From Senegalia massiliensis (lineage in GTDB: Bacteria > Bacillota > Clostridia > Tissierellales > SIT17): a stretch of DNA of 64,000 nucleotides. Under the pieces are notes generated by a model. It saw nothing but the letters and a program-made list of their open reading frames with translations, was not told where the DNA came from and did no database searches. The position numbers were made by a program, and so were the translations under genes. Below are positions 27,984-34,083 of the stretch, piece by piece. The stretch is taken from NCBI RefSeq assembly GCF_009911265.1, contig NZ_QXXA01000004.1, positions 62,001 to 126,000 on the forward strand. The letters run 5' to 3'. Each line of letters begins with the position of its first letter. The first letter of the stretch is position 1.

Positions 27984-28538
27984 TTATTTGTCGAATAATG
28001 TCAATATATTTTCAGAATCTTCTTTTATTTTTATAACTTCAAATTCTTTTATATTCTTTATACTTTTATTTGTTATAAATATCAGCTTTGGAAACACAGG
28101 GAAATACTTTTTATATTTTTCAGTTAAACATAGTTTTCTGTATTTATGTATATCTACAGGTGTGTTAGATATTTGCACTTCAATAAAAGCTATATATTTT
28201 TTATTTTTATACTTATAGATCATTAAACCATCTGGCCTTATATCTTCTATTTCAAATTCTTTTTTAAATACTTCTATATCTATTAGTTTATTTACTTCTT
28301 TATAAAATTCTACTAATAATAAATTATGCCTTATCTGTTTAGGTTTCTTAATGTAGTAGTAGTATTGATTAGTAAAATGCTCTCTATCTCTTTTAAGTAC
28401 CTTATCTGCATATAATCTTTTTAATCTATTCTGTGCTACTCTTAAAGAAGGATAAAATAAATCTGCTATTATATTTGTTGTAGCTACATTAAATTTCTCT
28501 ATAAACTCTATTACTTTTTTATCTCTATCAGTTATCAT
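27984..28538 (-). CDS. Replication-relaxation family protein
   Basis: ~184 aa with an N-terminal winged-helix (ITDRDKKVIEFIEKFNVATTNIIADLFY, in which the segment VATTNIIADLFYPS is typical) followed by a nuclease-like or relaxase-like region with YIAFIEVQISNTP. This fits the replication-relaxation (Rep_relax) family found in plasmids and phages of Firmicutes. I chose the inner ATG because AGGTGA precedes it by 5-6 nt; the gene overlaps the end of the FtsK-like gene and is translationally coupled to it. Confidence 0.7.
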   Translation of the reverse strand: MITDRDKKVIEFIEKFNVATTNIIADLFYPSLRVAQNRLKRLYADKVLKRDREHFTNQYYYYIKKPKQIRHNLLLVEFYKEVNKLIDIEVFKKEFEIEDIRPDGLMIYKYKNKKYIAFIEVQISNTPVDIHKYRKLCLTEKYKKYFPVFPKLIFITNKSIKNIKEFEVIKIKEDSENILTLFDK

Positions 28539-29742
28539 ATAAATCACCTAGATTAAAATCATTAGGTAATTCTCCATTACTTTTTTCTTCTAGTTTTTCT
28601 ACTTTCTTTTTTATGTATGTATGTTTAATTAAATCTCTAGCTTTTGATACGGATAAATTCATTGATTGAAATTCTATATCTTTATATATTCCATGACCTC
28701 TACCTTTTAATTTTTCTAATCCTGATCTATCTATTATTATACGACTATTAATTTCATTCATAGTCTTAAGTCCTATCACGCATGGTACATTTGCTTTTAT
28801 TCTACCATTTAGTACTTTAGCATCAGGCCTTTGAGTTGCAATAATAAGATGAATTCCTGACGCTCTACTTTTTGAAGCTAATGATTCTAAAATCTTTATA
28901 CTATCCTTTTCATTCTGCAAGTCTGCAAATTCATCTATAATTAATACTTTGTATTTCATTTTAGATTTAGATATTTTATTATATTCTTCTATATCTACAC
29001 AATCATTTTCAAAAAACTTGTCATATCTTTCATCAACCTCTATAAGTAATTTATTTAATATTTTTTCAGATTCTTCTATAGTTCTACTAAAAGATTTTAC
29101 ATATTTGCTTTTCCTAAAAACATTAAATTCAGCACCGTTTTTTAAATCGATTAGATGTAATTCCGTATTTTTATTAAGTATAAGGTTTGTTATTATCCCT
29201 CTAAGTAATGTAGATTTCCCTGAACCAGTTTCTCCTGCTATTAAAATGTGAGGAGCTTTTTTGATATTGATTTTTTCTAAACCGGACATACTGTGTCCTA
29301 TTGCTATTTCTAAATTATTATTTTTATAAAATTGATAAGGATGTAATTCTAAATCCTTCTCATATACATCAATATAGATACATTTATTTATATATTTTAT
29401 GTTTACTTTGTTATTTAAAAATTCTTCTATAGATAATTGTTTTCTTTTGAAATCATCACTATTTATCCCATGTGGTAAATCAAAAATTAATCTATATCCA
29501 AAATTAGTATTTTGCTTTTCTTTTAGCTTAGGCAATCTTTCATCTTTATTAATTATTCCTATATTTTTCATTAGTTTATCAAATTTAGAATTGTGTTTTT
29601 CTAAAAAATGATACAAACAAGACAATCCACCTAAGCCACAAAATCCAATTCCACCAGTTGTTGCTCCGAACGTAATCATTAATATTCCACCGACAACCGA
29701 GCTTAGTCCTACTTCAAATAAACTACTATCTTTGTTACCCAT
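28528..29742 (-). CDS. FtsK/SpoIIIE-domain DNA translocase-like ATPase
   Basis: 404 aa. Two short N-terminal hydrophobic stretches (about residues 12-45) precede a RecA-like motor with Walker A GETGSGKS (residues 170-177), Walker B VLIIDEFADL (DE at 270-271) and ATQRPD (about 302-307), the usual FtsK-HerA pattern. It lacks a recognisable FtsK gamma domain. Similar proteins act as plasmid or ICE coupling/transfer ATPases (TcpA, ConQ). The partner gene downstream is a replication-relaxation protein, so the pair may be a plasmid-type replication or transfer module carried by the prophage. Confidence 0.8.
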   Translation of the reverse strand: MGNKDSSLFEVGLSSVVGGILMITFGATTGGIGFCGLGGLSCLYHFLEKHNSKFDKLMKNIGIINKDERLPKLKEKQNTNFGYRLIFDLPHGINSDDFKRKQLSIEEFLNNKVNIKYINKCIYIDVYEKDLELHPYQFYKNNNLEIAIGHSMSGLEKINIKKAPHILIAGETGSGKSTLLRGIITNLILNKNTELHLIDLKNGAEFNVFRKSKYVKSFSRTIEESEKILNKLLIEVDERYDKFFENDCVDIEEYNKISKSKMKYKVLIIDEFADLQNEKDSIKILESLASKSRASGIHLIIATQRPDAKVLNGRIKANVPCVIGLKTMNEINSRIIIDRSGLEKLKGRGHGIYKDIEFQSMNLSVSKARDLIKHTYIKKKVEKLEEKSNGELPNDFNLGDLYDN

Positions 29743-29806
29743 TTACATATACCTCCTATACGATTGATTTGTACAAGTTCTATATAAGTAATATAGCTAT
29801 ATTTAC

Positions 29807-29847
29807 ATACGTTTCGTACGAATACCTTAACGAATACCTTAACGTAT
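29807..29847. repeat. Tandem 12-bp repeat inside an inverted repeat, upstream of the FtsK-like gene
   Basis: CGAATACCTTAA occurs twice back to back (29819-29842). ATACGTT (29807-29813) and AACGTAT (29841-29847) flank them as an inverted repeat, and TTCGTACGAA (29813-29822) is a 10-bp palindrome. The sequence TACATACGTTT recurs near 27958-27968, after the replication-relaxation gene. A regulator operator or a replication/transfer site is plausible. Confidence 0.55.
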
Positions 29848-29910
29848 AGTTTATTATATGCCTAAATGGTTTATTTATTGCCTGTCCTATAAAAATAAAT
29901 AAAAAAATAA

Positions 29911-29930
29911 TACCTGGTTTATTCCAGGTA
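29911..29930 (-). terminator. Terminator after the XRE regulator gene
   Basis: Stem TACCTGG/CCAGGTA with a 6-nt loop, followed on the minus strand by ATTATTTTTTTATTT. It covers the stop codon of the XRE gene. Confidence 0.8.
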
Positions 29931-30119
29931 CATAAAATCTTTTACATCTATATTTAATTTATCTGAAATTTTCAAAGCTATTTCTAATGAAGGTTGCCTT
30001 TCATTTCTCTCATATCTGTTATATTGATATTGACTTAGTTCTAAAAACTCTGCAAAATCTTTTTGAAACTTGTATCCTTTCTGAAGCCTTATTTCCCCTA
30101 ATCTATTTTTTACCCCCAT
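29919..30119 (-). CDS. XRE-family helix-turn-helix regulator
   Basis: 66-aa DNA-binding protein consisting only of an HTH_3 domain (LGEIRLQKGYKFQKDFAEFL and SQYQYNRYERNERQPSLEIA), with no C-terminal effector domain. I chose the ATG that follows GGAGGGG by 4-5 nt; the longer frame upstream lacks a ribosome-binding site. It is a single gene ended by its own terminator, between the ART-like gene and the FtsK module, and could regulate either. Confidence 0.8.
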   Translation of the reverse strand: MGVKNRLGEIRLQKGYKFQKDFAEFLELSQYQYNRYERNERQPSLEIALKISDKLNIDVKDFMYLE

Positions 30120-30236
30120 ATTACCCCTCCACTTTTGTATCGTTATAAAAATTCCGTTATAATCTCTTTTGTATGTAATACATAATTTTTCTAATTTCAA
30201 ACTCTCTTAACTTAACACTTACTATCTATAAAACTA

Positions 30237-31070
30237 CTAAACAATTTCTCTGATCCCAATAATATTTTTCCAAGGTACTATGTATGAAGGTTTCATATAT
30301 GCAAAATCTTCTATTCTTTGATTGTATGAGATGTAATTCTGTAGTCTATACAAAGATTTAGATAATAACCATCTTCTATGTTCAATCATTTTAGAGACGT
30401 CCTCATTATAATCCTCCTTTGTATTATAAAATGTAAACCACTCAAAATTCTCAAATTTTTCTTCAAACTCTAAAACATAAGCTTTAGCCCTTTTTGCCCA
30501 CTCGTTTTCTAAATTTAACTTACATATACTCGATACATTAAGCAAGAACTCAGGACGTAAATGAACATTCCCACCATATTCCTTATCACCTTCCATTGTT
30601 AGGAAAGCTGATAATTGATTATCGTAGTATAGCTTATGTCCAATAGAATTTAACCTGCCTTCTAAAGACCTTCTATCTAAAAAGCTTTTATTTGAATTTG
30701 TATTGTAACTAACATCATATGATTTATTTCCTACTTTCATAATTCTTTTATCTATATCAAATTCAATTCCATGATTCTGTAAAAAAATGTTTAGTGGTGT
30801 TGGATAAGAAAGAACTGAAGTTAAATCCATTATTCCATATTTCTTAATGGTTTCTAATCCATCTAAGCAAGTTGTAACATGGGAAGCGACATATGTTATA
30901 TTGTCAATCTCTAAATCGTCCAAAGATATATTATATCGTTCACAAAAATCATCTATATCAATATCTTCACTATTATCAATAATGTAGCTTATTATACTTA
31001 TTTCATCAACACCTACCCAATCGTGTAGAAATTTTTTAGTTCCTTCTACATTTCTTAAATCAAATCTCAT
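30237..31070 (-). CDS. Hypothetical accessory protein with ADP-ribosyltransferase-like motif
   Basis: 277 aa, no family identified with confidence. The segment ASHVTTCLDGLETIKKYGI (about residues 62-80) resembles the first strand and helix of ADP-ribosyltransferase-fold proteins (H-x-T followed by a helix ending in GI, as in DarT/DUF4433-type and related ART proteins). A second notable segment is EYGGNVHLRPEFLL (about 164-177). The N-terminal 60 residues are acidic and helical. The start follows GAGAGGTG by 4 nt. It is transcribed alone, beside an inverted repeat, in the lysogenic-conversion region. An antiphage or toxin role is inference. Confidence 0.55.
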   Translation of the reverse strand: MRFDLRNVEGTKKFLHDWVGVDEISIISYIIDNSEDIDIDDFCERYNISLDDLEIDNITYVASHVTTCLDGLETIKKYGIMDLTSVLSYPTPLNIFLQNHGIEFDIDKRIMKVGNKSYDVSYNTNSNKSFLDRRSLEGRLNSIGHKLYYDNQLSAFLTMEGDKEYGGNVHLRPEFLLNVSSICKLNLENEWAKRAKAYVLEFEEKFENFEWFTFYNTKEDYNEDVSKMIEHRRWLLSKSLYRLQNYISYNQRIEDFAYMKPSYIVPWKNIIGIREIV

Positions 31071-31098
31071 AATACACCTCTCTCTTGAAATTTTTAGA

Positions 31099-31117
31099 TT
31101 TATTGTAGGACAATAAA
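31099..31117. promoter_or_regulatory. 19-bp inverted repeat upstream of the ART-like gene
   Basis: TTTATTGT-AGG-ACAATAAA, perfect 8-bp arms with a 3-bp spacer, 29 nt before the start codon. It overlaps TACAAT, a possible -10 element on the minus strand. It is a likely operator; the neighbouring XRE protein is a candidate ligand. Confidence 0.5.
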
Positions 31118-31252
31118 CTAGTCCCACTTTTCATTGCTACTTTTTTGATTTCATTATTTTTCTATAATGTTATATATTAATTTCTATTTCTTCCTTAATT
31201 TTTCCTCTTTATTTTCAAATTAATTTTATAATTTTATTTTTTTCATAAAAAA

Positions 31253-31280
31253 TAAGGCTAGAGATTTCTCCCTAGCCTTA
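31253..31280 (-). terminator. Terminator after the 55-aa small gene
   Basis: Stem TAAGGCTAG/CTAGCCTTA with a 10-nt loop, followed on the minus strand by TTTTTTATG. It lies about 20 nt past the stop codon of the small gene to its right. Confidence 0.8.
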
Positions 31281-31302
31281 AAATAATTGCTCATTATATC
31301 AT

Positions 31303-31470
31303 TTATGTATTATGTATTTTGTCTTTTTCAATAAACCTTAAAAAACCTTTCTTTCTCTTTGTAATTTCTATATAAGTTTCTTTATCTATCTTGTTTTCTT
31401 CTAATAATTTATCTGCCAGTTTAATAAACATTTTTGTTATTTCTTCAAGGTCATTTTTATTATATCTCAC
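31303..31470 (-). CDS. Small hypothetical protein, 55 aa
   Basis: GTG-start frame with AAGGGGG 8 nt upstream. The product is highly charged and helical (DLEEITKMFIKLADKLLEENK, where KLADKLLEENK is typical of its composition) and ends IEKDKIHNT. It is transcribed divergently from the Spo0E-like gene and followed by a good terminator, which supports a real gene. No family is recognised. Confidence 0.6.
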   Translation of the reverse strand: MRYNKNDLEEITKMFIKLADKLLEENKIDKETYIEITKRKKGFLRFIEKDKIHNT

Positions 31471-31594
31471 ATTCAATTCCCCCTTTTTTATATATATTCT
31501 ACATAAAATCGTTAATTCCTCTACATAAAAATAAAAATCTCGGAATATTAATTCATTTTGTCAAATATGATAATTTTATACATTATATTTCTTA

Positions 31595-31623
31595 TTGTTA
31601 ACTAAGTAATTTTATAATATAAT
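31595..31623 (+). promoter_or_regulatory. Strong promoter of the Spo0E-like gene
   Basis: TTGTTA (31595-31600), 17-nt spacer, perfect TATAAT (31618-31623), vegetative sigma-A type. The transcript would start about 40 nt before the ATG. It is the only rightward promoter of this quality in the left part of the prophage. Confidence 0.75.
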
Positions 31624-31668
31624 AGGAAAAGTAAGGCAAATATAAAAAAATTATGAGAGTGTGGTTTT

Positions 31669-31836
31669 ATGGGGAAAGTAGAAGATGTTGAAGAGAAAAT
31701 GACATCATTAAAAAAACAAATGCACAAACTACTACATAAGAATGATTTTATAATTACAACAGAAATAATAGATATAAGTCAAGAACTAGATGAAGTTATA
31801 TATCTATATCATAAAATAAAAAATAAAATCAATTGA
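31669..31836 (+). CDS. Spo0E-like aspartyl-phosphate phosphatase (prophage-borne)
   Basis: 55 aa, two predicted helices. The second carries ISQELDEVIYLYH, matching the Spo0E family signature SxxLDxxIxxY, and the first, KMTSLKKQMHKLLH, matches the usual I..LR..M..L pattern. Spo0E proteins dephosphorylate Spo0A~P and so delay or block sporulation. It is the only rightward gene in the left half of the prophage and has its own strong promoter, so it is likely expressed in the lysogen. Its role in this host is inference from the family. Confidence 0.75.
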   Translation: MGKVEDVEEKMTSLKKQMHKLLHKNDFIITTEIIDISQELDEVIYLYHKIKNKIN

Positions 31837-31846
31837 CATAAAAAAA

Positions 31847-31869
31847 GACCAGGACAAATAGTCCTGGTC
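31847..31869. terminator. Terminator between the Spo0E-like gene and the amidase gene
   Basis: Stem GACCAGGAC/GTCCTGGTC with loop AAATA. On the minus strand it is followed by a run of seven T and ends the late (lysis) transcript; on the plus strand the T run is weaker but it may also end the convergent Spo0E-like transcript. Confidence 0.88.
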
Positions 31870-31882
31870 AATTTAATTTACT

Positions 31883-32791
31883 TTATTTCTTTATTATTTC
31901 TATCTTATCTGCCTTATTAAGATTTTGCTTAACTTGATTGATGATATTTTTTTCTTCTGCAAATGATCCAACTTTTTTACCATTTATATATACTCTATTT
32001 ATATCTTTTTTAGGTTCAGGTTTTTGAAATATATCTTTAAGTTTATTAGCTGCTTCTACTCCTACAGAACCATCAATCTTTAACTTATACTTTTTTTGAA
32101 ATTGCCTAACTGCTTTGATGGTATCACTGCCATAAACACCATCTACTCCATATCTTCCAACATTAAAACCTAATTCTTTTAAATATTTTTGAATTATTTT
32201 CACACTACCTGCTCTATCTCCTTTATTAAAATAACCTCTTTTAGGTAAAGTAATTTGACCTATAGTTATTTGTTCACTTTTATATCCTAATCTTTTGTTT
32301 ACTTCTCTAGCTATATAAGGAAATTTACTTTGTAAATATGGTCCAGGACAATTTGTGTTTTGAAACATATTATGTCTAGTTAAATTTCCTCTTGAATCTC
32401 CAGTATAAACTAATTTTTTAATTCCATTTCTTTTACATATATCTACACATAAATTAATAGTACCTTCTAGAGCTTTGTCTGATACTGACCAATTGCCACC
32501 TATTCTATCATTAGCTACTTCAATGGTAATTGCTTGATGATCATTTGAAGGACTTCCAGAAGTCCACGCTCTATTTTTCTCTTCTACATACATACCTATT
32601 CTACCGTTCTTGTCTACTCCATAATTAGAACTTGCTTTACGTGATTTTCTTGCGAATATAGCACCTAGAGTTTGTAAAGATAAGATTCCTGCTTCATGAT
32701 GTATAGTTATCTTTTTAATTTTTTTCTTTCTAGGATTTGAACTATTTGGTGATATTTTTGTATATTCAACTAAAGGACTATTGCTCATCAT
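31883..32791 (-). CDS. N-acetylmuramoyl-L-alanine amidase (endolysin) with peptidoglycan-binding domain
   Basis: ~302-aa phage lysin. N-terminal amidase_2 domain: zinc ligands in KKITIHHEAG, in TRHNMFQNTNCPG, and the surrounding YGVDKNGRIGMYVEE. A C-terminal PG_binding_1 domain (about residues 205-265; GDRAGSVKIIQKYLKELGF and YGSDTIKAVRQFQKKYKL) targets the wall. It cuts the MurNAc-L-Ala bond for host lysis once the holin opens the membrane. I chose the ATG after AAAGGGTGA; it overlaps the preceding small gene. Confidence 0.93.
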   Translation of the reverse strand: MMSNSPLVEYTKISPNSSNPRKKKIKKITIHHEAGILSLQTLGAIFARKSRKASSNYGVDKNGRIGMYVEEKNRAWTSGSPSNDHQAITIEVANDRIGGNWSVSDKALEGTINLCVDICKRNGIKKLVYTGDSRGNLTRHNMFQNTNCPGPYLQSKFPYIAREVNKRLGYKSEQITIGQITLPKRGYFNKGDRAGSVKIIQKYLKELGFNVGRYGVDGVYGSDTIKAVRQFQKKYKLKIDGSVGVEAANKLKDIFQKPEPKKDINRVYINGKKVGSFAEEKNIINQVKQNLNKADKIEIIKK

Positions 32792-32903
32792 ATTCACCCT
32801 TTCCATCATTAAGTTCTTCTAACATTTCATCTGATATATCTTCATCTGAATCTAGTATTATTCCTAATTCTTTTTCTAGCTCTTTTCTTTTTTCTTTATT
32901 CAT
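32778..32903 (-). CDS. Small acidic protein of the lysis cassette, 41 aa
   Basis: MNKEKRKELEKELG start with GGAGG 9-10 nt upstream; the protein is almost entirely charged (SDEDISDEMLEELNDG). Its start overlaps the holin stop as TAATG and its end overlaps the amidase start by 14 nt, so it is embedded in the translationally coupled lysis cassette. Function unknown; possibly a lysis-timing or assembly factor. Confidence 0.65.
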   Translation of the reverse strand: MNKEKRKELEKELGIILDSDEDISDEMLEELNDGKGEYDEQ

Positions 32904-33160
32904 TATTTTCTGCCTCCTTTAGTTTGCTTTATAACTTGATTTGTAAATACAGCTGCAGCAGCAACTAAAATTGCTTGTACTATATTATCAGGAGAATATG
33001 CTCCTAATACTGCAGGTGTTATACCTATAGATAATAATGTAATAGCTATAGGTATATATTTGTCATTTAATAGATTAGTGTTTTTCAACACATAACCTAA
33101 AAAATATAAAACTGGTACCATAATTAATGCTTCTTCAATTACAAATTCTAAAAAATCCAT
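32903..33160 (-). CDS. Phage holin (Phage_holin_5-like)
   Basis: 85 aa with three hydrophobic segments (about residues 8-27, 35-53, 58-76), a short periplasmic start (MDFLEFVIEEALIMVPVLYF) and a basic C-terminal tail (NQVIKQTKGGRK). Composition and sequence fit Gram-positive holins of the 5_2 type. It lies between the XhlA-like gene and the amidase. Its ribosome-binding site AGGAGG overlaps the stop of a short preceding frame. Confidence 0.85.
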   Translation of the reverse strand: MDFLEFVIEEALIMVPVLYFLGYVLKNTNLLNDKYIPIAITLLSIGITPAVLGAYSPDNIVQAILVAAAAVFTNQVIKQTKGGRK

Positions 33161-33172
33161 TTTACATTCCTC

Positions 33173-33256
33173 CTATAAATTTAATTGTGATAATATAAAA
33201 GCTAAGATTAATGGTCCTAACATTCCTGTTAAGAACCACAACTTAGCTTTATCAAT
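33173..33256 (-). CDS. Possible 27-aa transmembrane peptide with ATT start
   Basis: The frame reads IDKAKLWFLTGMLGPLILAF then ILSQLNL and stops just where the holin ribosome-binding site begins. A basic start and one hydrophobic helix fit a holin accessory. It has no conventional start; ATT overlaps the XhlA stop as ATTGA, which would allow reinitiation. TTG at codon 6 is a shorter alternative. Low confidence. Confidence 0.35.
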   Translation of the reverse strand: MDKAKLWFLTGMLGPLILAFILSQLNL

Positions 33257-33476
33257 GCTTTTCTTTTTTCTCTAAATCATTAATTCTATGGTTTGCAACT
33301 TTCATTTGTTCCTCTAATATATATGTTCTTTCTATAACTGTGTTATGTTTATCAACCTTGCTTTCAAGTTGTGAGATCCTATAATTTGTTAATTTACTTG
33401 ATGCTAATATTCCTCCTCCAGTACCTATAGTAGTTCCTAAAAAAGCAATAATTGCCACAACAATTTCATTTGGCAT
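33252..33476 (-). CDS. XhlA-like hemolysin/holin accessory protein
   Basis: 74 aa. N-terminal hydrophobic segment rich in Gly (VVAIIAFLGTTIGTGGGILA), then a coiled-coil half with LESKVDKHNTVIERTYILEE and RINDLEKKEKH. This arrangement and its place before the holin match XhlA-type proteins of Bacillus PBSX-like phages. The chosen ATG follows AAGGAGG by 7-8 nt; codons upstream of it are untranslated leader. Confidence 0.75.
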   Translation of the reverse strand: MPNEIVVAIIAFLGTTIGTGGGILASSKLTNYRISQLESKVDKHNTVIERTYILEEQMKVANHRINDLEKKEKH

Positions 33477-33506
33477 AATCGACCTCCTTAAAATTCGCAT
33501 TAAAAA

Positions 33507-33524
33507 AACACCTAGAAAGGTGTT
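33507..33524 (-). terminator. Terminator between tail and lysis genes
   Basis: Stem AACACCT/AGGTGTT with loop AGAA, followed on the minus strand by a run of T7. It overlaps the stop codon of the XkdX-like gene. It would lower or condition expression of the lysis cassette. Confidence 0.75.
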
Positions 33525-33651
33525 ATATCTGTGGTGTTGCTATAATCATATCTTTTTCTTCTGTTGTTATTCTTCTTTTTTGAACTTGAATATTTAAATG
33601 AGTTTCATCTAATTTTTTCATAATCCACATATTTAATAAAAAGCTATACAT
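33523..33651 (-). CDS. XkdX-like small phage protein
   Basis: 42 aa, MYSFLLNMWIMKKLDETHLN start and QVQKRRITTEEKDMI core. The pattern W..K.....hl...V.kgrIT.eE..I is that of the XkdX family found between tail fibre and lysis genes. A strong GGAGGGAGGT ribosome-binding site precedes it. Function unknown. Confidence 0.7.
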   Translation of the reverse strand: MYSFLLNMWIMKKLDETHLNIQVQKRRITTEEKDMIIATPQI

Positions 33652-33652
33652 C

Positions 33653-33787
33653 TTATATACCTCCCTCCATAATTAATTGCATCAAAGCTTCTTCCATTGC
33701 TGATATTCTTTCTTTATCACTTGGTTCTTTAGGTTTGTTTTGCTCTTCCTCTATTTCTTCTTGTGTTTTCCATTCTATTTTAGCCAT
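33653..33787 (-). CDS. Small phage protein, 44 aa, downstream of tail fibre
   Basis: MAKIEWKTQEEIEEEQNKPK start, then EPSDKERISAMEEALMQLIM. Helical and acidic. Similar small proteins lie after the fibre gene in many Firmicutes siphoviruses (XkdW position) and are thought to be structural or fibre-assembly factors. The start was set by GGAGG 8 nt upstream and overlaps the end of the preceding gene. Confidence 0.7.
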   Translation of the reverse strand: MAKIEWKTQEEIEEEQNKPKEPSDKERISAMEEALMQLIMEGGI

Positions 33788-34070
33788 TGTTAGAACCTCC
33801 TTCATATATATGCTTTTCCTCTTTACTGTAAATTCTAAGCACTTCAACTATTAATACTCCATTTACCCTTTCAGCAGATAATATAGGATTTAAAGGTAAT
33901 ATTTCAGCTATGATACTTTCTGCTCTACCATCTGCTAATCCTGTGAAGTCAAAAATTTCTGTAGTTTCTGCATTTCCTTTTATGTGTGTCACTTTTAATA
34001 TGTCTTCTGTTTCTTGCTTATATATAAGCTCATAATCGTCAGTCCTGTATGGACTTTCTATTATATTCAT
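33780..34070 (-). CDS. Hypothetical phage protein downstream of tail fibre, 96 aa
   Basis: Beta-rich small protein starting MNIIESPYRTDDYELIYKQE and ending in Gly/Ser/Asn-rich EGGSNNG. It lies 13 nt after the fibre gene and overlaps the next small gene by 8 nt, so it belongs to the fibre block. No family recognised; a fibre chaperone or baseplate accessory is plausible. Confidence 0.65.
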   Translation of the reverse strand: MNIIESPYRTDDYELIYKQETEDILKVTHIKGNAETTEIFDFTGLADGRAESIIAEILPLNPILSAERVNGVLIVEVLRIYSKEEKHIYEGGSNNG

Positions 34071-34083
34071 AATTTAACCTCCT

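Noticed and set aside
29919-31070. XRE gene plus ART-like gene as a classical toxin-antitoxin operon
   Set aside because: They are separate units with a >100-nt gap and different control signals, and the order and sizes do not fit a standard pair. A regulatory link is possible but not shown.
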